From Porticoccaceae bacterium (lineage in GTDB: Bacteria; Pseudomonadota; Gammaproteobacteria; Pseudomonadales; Porticoccaceae), in the NCBI GenBank assembly GCA_024639885.1, contig JAHEGD010000006.1, positions 83,633-147,632 of the forward strand: a stretch of 64,000 nt of DNA. Reading direction: 5' to 3'. This document shows, piece by piece, positions 20,200 through 28,266 of the stretch. Made by a program: the position numbers and the translations under genes. Within the stretch, counting starts at the first letter, position 1. Each line of letters begins with the position of its first letter. The notes below the pieces were generated by a model that did not search any database, was not told the DNA's origin, and saw nothing but the letters and a program-made list of their open reading frames with translations.

Positions 20200-21027
20200 A
20201 TGAATGAGACCGTGATCAGTTATCTGGCCGAGGCCGAGGGGTTGGCGCTAGCCTACGCCGTCAAGCTGGTCAGCGCGGCGGCTATTTTTGTGATCGGTCG
20301 CTGGCTGGCCAAGCGGCTGGTCAGCTGGGCAGAGCGGCTGATGGCGCAGCGCAGTGTCGATGCCGCGGTCAGCCACTTTATGGCCAACCTGCTCAACTGG
20401 GGGTTACTGGCGGCGGTGGTGATTGCTGCACTCGGCCAGCTCGGCGTGCAGACCGCGTCACTGGTTGCGGTGGTGGGTGCCGCCGGCTTGGCGATCGGCC
20501 TGGCCCTGCAGGGCTCGCTCTCCAACTTTGCCGCCGGTGTGCTGCTGCTAGTGTTTCGGCCGTTTAAACTCGGCGACTACGTCGAGATGGCCGGCACCGC
20601 CGGCAGTGTGGCGCGCATTCAGATCTTCACCACCGAGCTGACCAGTCCCGACAACAAAAAGATTATTGTTCCCAACGGCCGGGTGATCGCCAGCAACATC
20701 GTCAACTACTCAGCCAACGACACCCGCCGGGTCGATATGGTGTTCTCCGTCAGCTACGGCGACGATCTCGGCAAGGCCCAGCAGCTGTTGCGCGACCTAC
20801 TGGCGGCCGAGCCCCGGGTACTAGCTGAGCCGGCGCCGCTCGTTGCGGTCCACACCCTCGCCGATAGCAGTGTCAATATTATCGCTCGGCCGTGGGTGGC
20901 CAGCGGCGACTACTGGGCGGTCCACTACGCTGTGACCGAAGCGGCCAAGCGCGCTTTTGATGCCAACGGCATCACTATTCCCTTCCCGCAGCGGGTGATG
21001 CACGTCGAAAAACCCCCATTAGCGTAG
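20200..21027 (+). CDS. mscS: Small-conductance mechanosensitive channel, MscS family
   Basis: 275 residues. Three transmembrane segments (about residues 19-38, 62-85 and 88-110) are followed by the beta domain and the cytoplasmic cage. The pore helix shows the Gly/Ala-packed sequence VVGAAGLAIGLALQGSLSNFAAG followed by the conserved FRPFKLGDYVE, as in E. coli MscS (286 residues). It opens on membrane stretch to release solutes during hypo-osmotic shock. The gene follows parC closely. Confidence 0.93.
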   Translation: MNETVISYLAEAEGLALAYAVKLVSAAAIFVIGRWLAKRLVSWAERLMAQRSVDAAVSHFMANLLNWGLLAAVVIAALGQLGVQTASLVAVVGAAGLAIGLALQGSLSNFAAGVLLLVFRPFKLGDYVEMAGTAGSVARIQIFTTELTSPDNKKIIVPNGRVIASNIVNYSANDTRRVDMVFSVSYGDDLGKAQQLLRDLLAAEPRVLAEPAPLVAVHTLADSSVNIIARPWVASGDYWAVHYAVTEAAKRAFDANGITIPFPQRVMHVEKPPLA

Positions 21028-21047
21028 CGCTATTGGCCGCCGAGTGA

Positions 21048-21173
21048 CTATTGGGGCTGGGCCTCAGTTGGTCGGCAGACTTGGTCGCCGTAGTAGTTAT
21101 CGGCGTAGTTGCAGTCGCAGTGGTTTGGCGCGCTGGGGTTGGCGGTCGCGGTGTTGTTATTTTCAGTTTTCAT
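21048..21173 (-). CDS. Small Cys/Asn/Tyr-rich peptide, 41 residues, unknown
   Basis: A short frame on the minus strand, 117 bases downstream of oxyR. The peptide starts MKTENNNTATANPSAP, then has HCDCNYADNYYGDQVC, so three Cys in a C-x-C-x10-C pattern, and ends in PTEAQPQ. Third codon positions are dominated by C (AAC, GAC, TAC, TGC, GCC), like real genes in this genome, and GAGAG lies about 9 bases before the ATG. In the same frame the sequence stays open further upstream to 21308 and adds another C-x-C. I do not recognise the family. It may be a metal- or redox-active small protein, but that is only a guess from the Cys pattern and the oxyR neighbourhood. Confidence 0.45.
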   Translation of the reverse strand: MKTENNNTATANPSAPNHCDCNYADNYYGDQVCRPTEAQPQ

Positions 21174-21272
21174 GGCTATCACTCTCATTGGGTTGGGCGC
21201 ATCCGTTTGCGCACAGCCACAGTAGGCGTAAATGTACGGCCGGTAAAAGTGATTGTCTTTATTTTGGTGTTC

Positions 21273-21289
21273 TAAAAAACCGAACGGTT
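21273..21289 (-). terminator. Weak candidate terminator after oxyR
   Basis: On the minus strand, immediately after the oxyR stop, AACC-GTTC-GGTT is followed by T-rich sequence. The four-base-pair stem is short, so partial read-through into the small downstream frame is possible. Confidence 0.35.
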
Positions 21290-22180
21290 CTAGCGGCTGC
21301 GCAGCCACGCCTTAAAGCGCTTTACCAGCAGTTCTATGTCGCTAACCGCGGTGTAGTTGGGTCGCACCACAAAAGCTAGGGTGCGGTGGGGGCCGGGTTC
21401 GTTGAGTTTGGCGCGGGTTAGCTGCGGGTTATTGTCGACCAGCAATGGCAGCGCCAACGCCGGTACTAAGGTGGCACCCATGCCGCTGGCAACCAGTGCG
21501 ACTAAGGTTGCCAGACTGGTCTCGCTGACGGTGTAGGGGCCGCTTGCCTGTAGCGCGCAGGCGTTCAGCGCGTGGTCTTTTAGGCAGTGGCCCTCGGCGA
21601 GTAGCAGCAGGCCGCTGTCTACAGCTTTAGACGCGCGGATAGTTTTACGCGGCGCGGCGCTAGTGGCGGGGCCGACCCAGTAGAAATCCTCCGGCCAAAA
21701 CTCGAAGCTCAGCAGACCACTGCAGTCGTAGGGCAGCGCTATCACCGCACAATCCAGATCGCCGCGGCGGACTTTGTCGAGTAGCTCGGCGCTCTGCGCC
21801 TCTTCAATGCGCAGGCGCAGCCGCGGGTAGTCGTCGGCCAGCCCCGGCAGTACGCTCGGTAGCAGATAGGGCGCCACAGTCGGAATCAGCCCGATCGACA
21901 GCGGCCCGCTGAGCGGTTGGTCGCTGACGCGGCGCAGCTGCATGATCTCGTCGAGTTGCAGGTTGACCTGGCGGGCCTTGTCGAGCAGCTGCCGGCCGCG
22001 GGCGGTTACCAGCACTTTTTTGTTGTCGCGCTCAAAAACCATAAAGCCGAGCTGGCTCTCCATCTCGGCCAGTGCACTGCTCAGCGCCGATTGCGAGATC
22101 GAACACTCCTCGGCGGCCTTGCGAAAGTGGTGGTGGCGCTCGACTGCCAGTGCGTATTTTATCTGCTTGAGTGAAATCAC
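21290..22180 (-). CDS. oxyR: Hydrogen-peroxide-sensing LysR-type regulator OxyR
   Basis: 296 residues. The N-terminal winged helix-turn-helix (KAAEECSISQSALSSALAEME) is typical of the LysR family. The redox pair is present with E. coli numbering: Cys199 and Cys208 in the segment GHCLKDHALNAC. Oxidation to a disulfide by H2O2 turns the protein into an activator. It is divergent from ahpC-ahpF across a 156-base region, the classical layout in which OxyR controls the peroxidase genes and itself. Confidence 0.96.
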   Translation of the reverse strand: MISLKQIKYALAVERHHHFRKAAEECSISQSALSSALAEMESQLGFMVFERDNKKVLVTARGRQLLDKARQVNLQLDEIMQLRRVSDQPLSGPLSIGLIPTVAPYLLPSVLPGLADDYPRLRLRIEEAQSAELLDKVRRGDLDCAVIALPYDCSGLLSFEFWPEDFYWVGPATSAAPRKTIRASKAVDSGLLLLAEGHCLKDHALNACALQASGPYTVSETSLATLVALVASGMGATLVPALALPLLVDNNPQLTRAKLNEPGPHRTLAFVVRPNYTAVSDIELLVKRFKAWLRSR

Positions 22181-22238
22181 GATGAGCCCTTTTTGAACAT
22201 CTTCAATAAAAACGAATAATAACTTCTGTTTAACCGGT

Positions 22239-22267
22239 TTTTCAAATGGCAGGGCTCTCCCTATTAT
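22239..22267 (+). promoter_or_regulatory. Candidate sigma-70 promoter of ahpC
   Basis: TTTTCA (22239-22244) and TATTAT (22262-22267) are separated by 17 bases, matching 4/6 and 5/6 of the consensus hexamers. The AT-rich block just upstream (22200-22238) is where an OxyR tetramer would bind, though a clear four-part OxyR motif could not be read by eye. Confidence 0.55.
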
Positions 22268-22336
22268 CTCTCCCGTCGCCGCCGAGACGGCTACAGCAAC
22301 CCACTACCGGCACACAGTGCCACAGGAGCCAACACC

Positions 22337-22894
22337 ATGATCAATACCGCCATCAAACCCTTTTCTGCAAAAGCCTACAAGCAGGGTCAGTTTGTCGATA
22401 TCAGTGACAGCGATGTCACCGGCAGCTGGTCGATCTTCTTTTTCTACCCAGCGGATTTCACTTTTGTCTGCCCCACCGAGCTTGGCGATGTCGCCGACCA
22501 CTACGCTGAGCTGCAAGCGCGCGGTGTTGAAGTCTACTCGTTCTCTACCGACACCCAGTTCACCCACAAGGCGTGGCACGACTCATCCGATACGATCGGC
22601 AAGATTAACTACACCATGGTCGGCGACCCGACCGGCACAATCACCCGCAACTTCGGGGTGATGCGCGAAGCCGAGGGGCTGGCCGATCGCGCTACCTTTA
22701 TTGTCGACCCGCAGGGCATTATCCAGGCGGTGGAAATGACCGCCGAGGGCATCGGTCGCGACGCCAGCGATCTGCTTCGCAAGGTTAAGGCCGCTCAGTA
22801 TGTCGCCAGCAACCCCGGCGAAGCCTGCCCGGCCAAGTGGAAAGAGGGCGAAGCGACCTTGGCGCCATCGTTCGATTTGGTGGGCAAAATTTAA
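22337..22894 (+). CDS. ahpC: Alkyl hydroperoxide reductase, peroxiredoxin subunit
   Basis: 185 residues, typical 2-Cys peroxiredoxin that reduces H2O2, organic peroxides and peroxynitrite. The peroxidatic Cys is in [11 protein letters not shown] and the resolving Cys in GEACPAKW near the C-terminus. AGGAG precedes the ATG at about 9 bases. It is followed by ahpF after 67 bases that contain a stable hairpin. Regulation by OxyR is inferred from the divergent oxyR. Confidence 0.97.
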   Translation: MINTAIKPFSAKAYKQGQFVDISDSDVTGSWSIFFFYPADFTFVCPTELGDVADHYAELQARGVEVYSFSTDTQFTHKAWHDSSDTIGKINYTMVGDPTGTITRNFGVMREAEGLADRATFIVDPQGIIQAVEMTAEGIGRDASDLLRKVKAAQYVASNPGEACPAKWKEGEATLAPSFDLVGKI

Positions 22895-22914
22895 CCGCAA
22901 CAGCAGTAGAGCGG

Positions 22915-22932
22915 CGGCGGGGCAACCCGCCG
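22915..22932 (+). promoter_or_regulatory. Intercistronic hairpin between ahpC and ahpF
   Basis: CGGCGGG and CCCGCCG form a perfect 7-bp stem closed by a GCAA tetraloop, a GNRA loop. There is no T-run after it, so it is not a standard terminator. Such hairpins often protect the 3' end of the upstream message, which would allow more AhpC than AhpF; this role is inferred. Confidence 0.55.
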
Positions 22933-22961
22933 TCGACAGCATACGATTGAGGAGTACGACC

Positions 22962-24551
22962 ATGTTAGATTCCAATACCCTTGCCGCCGTGACGACCTAT
23001 ATGGCCGATATCAACCGCGATATTGAGCTGGTAGTGGCCACCGGCGAGCACAGCAAGCGCGCCGAGTTGATGGCGTTGCTTGGGCAGATCGCCGGCTGCT
23101 CACCGCGCATCAGTGTGGTTGAGCGCGATCAGCCGGGCTTGCGCAGCCCAGTGAGCTTTACGCTGATGGCCGACGGCCAACCAACCGGTATCAGCTTTGC
23201 CGGGGTGCCGGGCGGCCACGAGTTCAACTCGTTGATCTTGGCGTTAGTGGGTGCCGGTGGCCGCGCTAGCGGCGTCGATGACGGTGTCCGTCGGGTCGTC
23301 GAGGCGGTCGCGGAGCCGCTCCACTTTGAGGTGTTCGTCAGCCTGAGCTGCCACAACTGCCCAGAGGTGGTGCAGACCTTGAATGCGTTCAGTCTGCTCA
23401 GCCCGATGATCAGCTGCGAGATGATCGATGGCGGCTTGTTTCCCGGCTTGATCGCCGAGCGCGATATTCAGGGGGTGCCCTCGGTCTATGTCAATGGCGA
23501 GCTGTTCGCCAACGGTAAAATTGACGCCGCGGTAATTGTCGCCCAGCTGTTGGCCCGCCAACCGCAGCCGGCGGTCGCCGCGACAACCGGCGAGTGCCAA
23601 GATGTGACCATCATCGGCGGCGGGCCGGCCGGTGTCAGCGCAGCTATCTACAGCGCCCGCAAGGGGCTCAAGGTAACCGTCATCGCCGACCGGATCGGCG
23701 GTCAGCTCAAAGACACCATGGCGATCGAGAATATGATCTCGGTGCCCGAGACCGATGGCCCAGCGCTGGCGGCAGCGCTTGAGCGGCATATGCGCGACTA
23801 CCCGATCACCGTCAAATCGGCGCTGCGGGTCGAGCGTATCGAGCGCCATGGCAACCTTGAGCGGGTGCTGCTCAACAGCGGCGAAGTGGTCGAGACCCGC
23901 ACCGTGATTGTGGCGACTGGTGCTCGCTGGCGCGAGCTCGGCGTGCCCGGTGAGCGCGAAAACATCGGCAGCGGGGTCGCCTACTGCCCGCACTGCGACG
24001 GGCCGTTTTTTGCTGGCAAAGAGGTCGCAGTGATCGGCGGTGGCAACTCCGGCATCGAGGCGGCGCTGGACTTGGCGGGGATTGTTAAGTCGGTGACCGT
24101 GTTCGAGTTTATGGATAGCCTCAAGGCCGACCAAGTGCTGGTCGACAAAGCGCGCAGCCGCGGCAACATCACTATCCGCACCGGTGTTGCCGTGCAAGAG
24201 ATCGTGGCGGCGGACGGCAAGGTGAGCGCGATTGCCTACCAGCAGCGAGCAAACGGCGAGCGTATCGAGCAGCCGCTGCAAGGGGTGTTCGTGCAGATCG
24301 GCTTGGTGCCCAACGGGCAGTTTGTGGCGGACCGTGTGGCGATGAACGAGCGCGGCGAAATTGTCATCGACGACCGCTGTGCCACCTCGGCGCCGGCAAT
24401 TTTTGCCGCCGGCGATGTCACGACTGTGCCCTACAAGCAGATCAGTGTATCGATGGGTGAGGGCGCCAAAGCGGCGCTGGCTGCCTACGAGCGGATTTTG
24501 CTCGGCGACGAAGAAGAGGTTCAACCAGTGGTTGCACGGCAAGCGGCATAA
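22962..24551 (+). CDS. ahpF: Alkyl hydroperoxide reductase, flavoprotein subunit
   Basis: 529 residues from the ATG at 22962, chosen because GAGGAG lies 7 bases upstream; longer readings run into ahpC. The N-terminal thioredoxin-like tandem carries the CHNC redox centre ([13 protein letters not shown]) that reduces AhpC. The C-terminal thioredoxin-reductase part has the FAD-binding [10 protein letters not shown], the CPHC disulfide and the NAD(P)H-binding [10 protein letters not shown]. Electrons pass NADH to FAD to CPHC to CHNC to AhpC. It converges on aceK with a 24-base gap and no strong terminator. Confidence 0.97.
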   Translation: MLDSNTLAAVTTYMADINRDIELVVATGEHSKRAELMALLGQIAGCSPRISVVERDQPGLRSPVSFTLMADGQPTGISFAGVPGGHEFNSLILALVGAGGRASGVDDGVRRVVEAVAEPLHFEVFVSLSCHNCPEVVQTLNAFSLLSPMISCEMIDGGLFPGLIAERDIQGVPSVYVNGELFANGKIDAAVIVAQLLARQPQPAVAATTGECQDVTIIGGGPAGVSAAIYSARKGLKVTVIADRIGGQLKDTMAIENMISVPETDGPALAAALERHMRDYPITVKSALRVERIERHGNLERVLLNSGEVVETRTVIVATGARWRELGVPGERENIGSGVAYCPHCDGPFFAGKEVAVIGGGNSGIEAALDLAGIVKSVTVFEFMDSLKADQVLVDKARSRGNITIRTGVAVQEIVAADGKVSAIAYQQRANGERIEQPLQGVFVQIGLVPNGQFVADRVAMNERGEIVIDDRCATSAPAIFAAGDVTTVPYKQISVSMGEGAKAALAAYERILLGDEEEVQPVVARQAA

Positions 24552-24575
24552 CGATTAGCGAGCGACTAGTAGTGC

Positions 24576-26345
24576 TCAGCTAGAGTAGATCTGCAGCCGG
24601 TCGTCGTCTTGGTGGCGCGGGAACCGTTTGGCGCGCCGGTACGGGAATACGTCGACGACGTAGCCGGCGCGGATCTTCTCTTGTAGTCCCTGCCAAAATT
24701 CGACTTGGTAGAGATCGCTGTGCATCTCTTCGAAGTATTTGCGCGCTTTCGGCCGGCCCGAGAAGAACAGTCGGAACTCTTCGGGGAAAATATCTTGCGG
24801 GCCGACCGTGTACCAGGTGCCGGCGCGCATCTCGTCCTCTTCGTTGCGCGGCACCGGTATGTGCCTAAAGTTACAGTCGGTGAGCAGTTCAATCTCGTCG
24901 TAGTCGTAGAACACCACCCGGCCGTGGCGGGTGACACCAAAGTTTTTCAGCGGCATGTCGCCGGGGAAGATGTTCGCCGCCGAGAGCTGCTTGATACAGT
25001 TGCCGTACTCCTCGATAGCGTTGCGCTGTTCGGCGTCACTGGCGCTCTCTAGGTAAATGTTGAGCGGCGTCATGTAGCGCTCGGTGTAGAGGTGGCGAAT
25101 TATCAGCCGGTCGCCATCGATCACCACCTGCGAGGCGGCGACTTTTTGCAGCTCTTCAATCAGCTCCGGTGAAAACCGATCGAGCGGAAACACTAGGTTG
25201 TCAAACTCTTGGGTGTCGGCCATCCGGCCGATACGGTCGTGGCGCGATACCAGCCGGTAGCGGTCGCGGACAATCTCGTGGGTGACCTCTTTGGGCGGCG
25301 CAAACTTGTCTTTAATAATTTTGAAGACGATGTTGTAGCTGGGCAGCGTAAACACCGTCATCACCATCCCCTTAATGCCGGGTGCGATGATGAACTGGTC
25401 GTCCGAGCTGCGCAGGTGCTGGACCATCTCGCGGTAGAACTCGGTCTTGGCGTGTTTGGGAAAACCCAGTGCGTTGTAGATCTCGTAGTCGCGCTTGTTG
25501 GGCATCAGCTGCTTGAGAAAGTGCGCGTACTGGTAAGGAAGCGGCGCGTCGACCATAAAGTGGTTGCGGGCAAAACTGAATACCACGCTCATATCATCTT
25601 GGTCGAACAGCGCGGTATCGACGTAGCAGCTGCCGCTCTCGTTGTTGAGTATCGCCAAAATCACCGGGTGGGCGCTGCCGGCTAGGATCACCCGGCCGAC
25701 CATGTAGGCCGCCTTGCCGCGGTAAAAGATCGACTCGAGAATATCGACGGCGATGGCTTGGCCGGCGCGATGGTGCTCGCCGTGCTGGGCGTTGAAATTG
25801 GTGACGATACCGTTGAGATCGTCCTCGATATCTTCAAACGGCAGTGAAAACTCGGACTCCTCAAGCACCCGCCGGAAGATGTCGCGGCAGTCGTCACCCT
25901 GGTAGTGGATATAGATCGAGTACTCTGAGCTGGGCACGCTGAGCAGCTGCGACGACAGCACGTAGACGATGTCGTCGTCGATTTTGTCGTGGTCGTGGAC
26001 ATCGGCAAACACCGAGTTAAAAAAGGTCTCGGCGATCTCAAAGTTGGGGAAGTTATAGACCAGCTGCGAGTAAGCCGATTTGGCTTGGCGCCAGAGGTCG
26101 AGGCTGCGGATATCGCGGTTGGTGACAATGCCGAGAAACTGGACGGTCTGGTGAACCTTCTCTTTGTAGAGCTCCAGGCGCATCACGTTGGCCTGCTGTA
26201 CCCCCTGCCAGTCGGCCTTCTCAAAGCGCGCTTTGGCGGCCAGGGTGGCGTTGAGGTAGTCGGCAAAATAGCTGTTAAAACCGTTTAAAACAGTCTTCGC
26301 CATCCGCCGCGCGCTGGAGTTGTGGGTGGTTACCGATTGGGCCAT
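24576..26345 (-). CDS. aceK: Isocitrate dehydrogenase kinase/phosphatase
   Basis: 589 residues. AceK switches isocitrate dehydrogenase off and on by phosphorylation, sending carbon into the glyoxylate shunt during growth on acetate or fatty acids. The family start (KTVLNGFNSYFADYLNATLAAKARFE) and the kinase-like C-terminal half (VFYDYDEIELLTDCNFR) are clear. aceA and aceB are not next to it, unlike in E. coli. It lies 22 bases downstream of the P-like gene on the same strand, so it may be at the end of that operon. This lifestyle fits the short-chain acyl-CoA mutase IcmF elsewhere in the window. Confidence 0.96.
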   Translation of the reverse strand: MAQSVTTHNSSARRMAKTVLNGFNSYFADYLNATLAAKARFEKADWQGVQQANVMRLELYKEKVHQTVQFLGIVTNRDIRSLDLWRQAKSAYSQLVYNFPNFEIAETFFNSVFADVHDHDKIDDDIVYVLSSQLLSVPSSEYSIYIHYQGDDCRDIFRRVLEESEFSLPFEDIEDDLNGIVTNFNAQHGEHHRAGQAIAVDILESIFYRGKAAYMVGRVILAGSAHPVILAILNNESGSCYVDTALFDQDDMSVVFSFARNHFMVDAPLPYQYAHFLKQLMPNKRDYEIYNALGFPKHAKTEFYREMVQHLRSSDDQFIIAPGIKGMVMTVFTLPSYNIVFKIIKDKFAPPKEVTHEIVRDRYRLVSRHDRIGRMADTQEFDNLVFPLDRFSPELIEELQKVAASQVVIDGDRLIIRHLYTERYMTPLNIYLESASDAEQRNAIEEYGNCIKQLSAANIFPGDMPLKNFGVTRHGRVVFYDYDEIELLTDCNFRHIPVPRNEEDEMRAGTWYTVGPQDIFPEEFRLFFSGRPKARKYFEEMHSDLYQVEFWQGLQEKIRAGYVVDVFPYRRAKRFPRHQDDDRLQIYSS

Positions 26346-26367
26346 AAGGGGTGCTCGCGGCGGTTAG

Positions 26368-27036
26368 CTACTGGTCAAACAGCGATTTTAGCGCCGCCAT
26401 ATTGCGCGCCGCAGTGGCCTCGCTGGCGGGCCGGTGGGGCGCCTCTTCCAGCGCGGCAGGCGGCTCGATGGCGAGCGTCTCGCCGGCGGCGACGCGGTCG
26501 GCGTAGTGCTGATAGATCTCGCTGTACTCGGGCAGCACTTGGCGCTCGGCGTAATTGGCGAGCCGGTACCAGCCGCAGTCGCGGCCGGCCAGATAGACCG
26601 CCGGGTGGCTCCAGCGCTGCGCCGCTTTGGGGCTGGCCGCATTGCACGCCTCGCGGTAGGCCGCTAGCGGGCTCGGCAGTTGGCCGGGCAGGCCGGCGCG
26701 GCGGCACGCCTCCAGCATCTTGTTGAGGGTTGGCAGGTACTCGCTGTCGGCGATAATCCGCTCGGCCGCGGCACAGATGACCGCCGCTGGAAAGCCTTTG
26801 AGCGTCTGCAGCCAGAGCTTTTTGGTGATCGCTACCGAGCCCTGGTCGTTGCCGAACGCGCTGTAGTACTGGTTGTGGTAGTTGGCGCGAAACAGCGCAA
26901 AGGTCTGGTTGATCGCGTCGATCAACTCGGGGCTGGCCGCGGCGCTGGGTTCAGGACGCCCAGCTGCGGTCGTTGAGGTCGTCGACAAAGCTGCGGTTGC
27001 GGAGGCGAGTTGATGGTTGAGTCGAGTTTTGGCCAT
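26368..27036 (-). CDS. Replication protein P family (helicase-loader-like)
   Basis: 222 residues from the ATG at 27036 (MAKTRLNHQ). The part from about residue 30 (ELIDAINQTFALFRANYHNQYYSAFG, KKLWLQTLKGFPAAVICAAAERI) resembles the phage lambda P family, which brings the DnaB helicase to DNA. The first 28 codons overlap the 3' end of the DnaT-like gene by 86 bases in another frame, a strong sign that the two are translated together. The natural reading is a chromosomal DnaC-like partner of the DnaT-like protein in replication restart. That is inferred from family and context; no Walker A ATPase motif like that of DnaC is seen. Confidence 0.75.
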   Translation of the reverse strand: MAKTRLNHQLASATAALSTTSTTAAGRPEPSAAASPELIDAINQTFALFRANYHNQYYSAFGNDQGSVAITKKLWLQTLKGFPAAVICAAAERIIADSEYLPTLNKMLEACRRAGLPGQLPSPLAAYREACNAASPKAAQRWSHPAVYLAGRDCGWYRLANYAERQVLPEYSEIYQHYADRVAAGETLAIEPPAALEEAPHRPASEATAARNMAALKSLFDQ

Positions 27037-28132
27037 GCGATGTCTCTGCCGTTGGGCTGTTTTCGCGCGCCCACTGGCGCTTGACGAACTGAAGGAATTT
27101 ACTGCTCCACGAGCTCTGCGGTTTGCCGCTCTCGCGCCAGTAAAGAATAAATTCGGCGACCAGCTGCTCGGCAAACGAGCGGCGGATATTGGCCATCTCG
27201 AGCAGCTCGTAGACCGCCGGGTTGGGCTGCCAGTTGGCGCTGATCACTCGCGGCGCGTGGTCGTTCTCGATCAGCCCGCAGTAGTGCTGCCACTGGTGGC
27301 GAATGTGGCCGATAAATTTCGAGTCCCAGGTCGCCGAGCGCTCGCCGCGGTCGCGCCAGTAGAGCACAAACTCGGGGATCGCATCGTCGATAAAGTTGCG
27401 GTTAATCCCGCCCTGGTCTACCAAAATAGCCAGCGCATCTATCGATGGTTGCCAGTCGTTGGCGATCGGCTGCTCGCTGCGGCGGCGGTTGTCGCTGCTC
27501 ATCTGCTGCTGCCACTGGCGCCACACCTCTTTAATATATTTGGACTCCCAACTGTGCCGGGAGACGTTGCGGTCGCGCCAGTAGGCGACAAACTGGCCGA
27601 CCTGGGTAGCGGCAAACTCGCGGGTGACGCCGAGCTGGCTGAGTTGACGCAGCGCATCCTCGCTGGGTTGCCAGCTGTTGCCGATGGTTTTGGCGGCGGC
27701 CGGCTGGGCGGCGGCCGGCGGCAGGTTGGGCGATAGATTGACAGCAGAGGCGGCTGCCGGCACAACCGCGGCGGGTGTTGGGCTGGCCGCCGCAGTGGGC
27801 AGCGCGGCCACTGCCTCAGCGCTGCTGGCGACCGTTTCGTTGAAAGCAAAGGTGAACTGGCTGTCGCTGCCGATCCGGCCGCCGCGGTAGAGCAGCAGCC
27901 CCTTCTCGTGGAGGCTGGCGACCAGCCGCTGGAGGTCCTCACTGCGCCAGAACGGGGTGCTCTGCTGCAGCTGCTCAAGTGCGACCCGGTGCCAGACAAA
28001 CCCGTCGCGCGGCTCGCCGGCCACCACTGCCCGGCAGTCGCCGAGCAGCTGCAACAGCAGCGCCTCCTCAAGGCCGATAGTAGCGGCCAAGGTGGGCGAT
28101 AGGGTGAGCATTTTTTCTGGGAACAGCGACAT
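26951..28132 (-). CDS. DnaT-like protein with three tandem ssDNA-binding domains
   Basis: 393 residues. Residues 1-85 form an N-terminal domain of predicted helices (ATIGLEEALLLQLLGD, SEDLQRLVASLHEKGLLLY), like a winged-helix. After an Ala/Pro linker (100-150) come three copies of the DnaT DNA-binding domain at about 153-209, 226-283 and 300-355. Each copy has the same frame: W-Q-P, then F...F-x-x-Y-W-R-(D/E), then S-x-W-x-S-K-(F/Y) and a final Q-W. E. coli DnaT has one such domain and works with PriA and DnaC to reload the helicase at stalled forks. The gene starts 63 bases from a LexA box and overlaps the P-like gene, so a damage-inducible restart role is inferred. Confidence 0.8.
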   Translation of the reverse strand: MSLFPEKMLTLSPTLAATIGLEEALLLQLLGDCRAVVAGEPRDGFVWHRVALEQLQQSTPFWRSEDLQRLVASLHEKGLLLYRGGRIGSDSQFTFAFNETVASSAEAVAALPTAAASPTPAAVVPAAASAVNLSPNLPPAAAQPAAAKTIGNSWQPSEDALRQLSQLGVTREFAATQVGQFVAYWRDRNVSRHSWESKYIKEVWRQWQQQMSSDNRRRSEQPIANDWQPSIDALAILVDQGGINRNFIDDAIPEFVLYWRDRGERSATWDSKFIGHIRHQWQHYCGLIENDHAPRVISANWQPNPAVYELLEMANIRRSFAEQLVAEFILYWRESGKPQSSWSSKFLQFVKRQWARENSPTAETSHGQNSTQPSTRLRNRSFVDDLNDRSWAS

Positions 28133-28194
28133 TCCGCAACTCTACCAGAAACCGACAGAGGCCAGAAGCTGGGCGCGTCCAGTTGCGCCCGGAC

Positions 28195-28212
28195 ACTGTA
28201 TGTTCATACAGT
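28195..28212. promoter_or_regulatory. LexA box between the DnaT-like gene and radA
   Basis: ACTGTATG-TT-CATACAGT is an 18-base inverted repeat with perfect 8-base arms, and contains CTGT-N8-ACAG exactly as in the gammaproteobacterial LexA consensus. It is 63 bases from the DnaT-like ATG and about 55 bases from the radA start, so it can repress either or both. TATGCT at 28220-28225 is a possible radA -10 box right beside it. Confidence 0.85.
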
Positions 28213-28266
28213 TTTGAGCTATGCTGTGCGGCCATTCAATGGTTATCACCGATCAGGAGCCGTGCC

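Noticed and set aside
21051-21275. Forward hydrophobic 74-codon frame after mscS
   Set aside because: It is antisense to the minus-strand small frame, which has the better codon use and a ribosome site.
22200-22238. OxyR operator
   Set aside because: The region is AT-rich and in the right place, but I could not read the four spaced ATAG/CTAT elements, so only the promoter is listed.
23244-24542. 432-codon open frame antisense to ahpF
   Set aside because: The sense strand is a textbook AhpF; the antisense product is His/Arg/Asp-rich with no motif.
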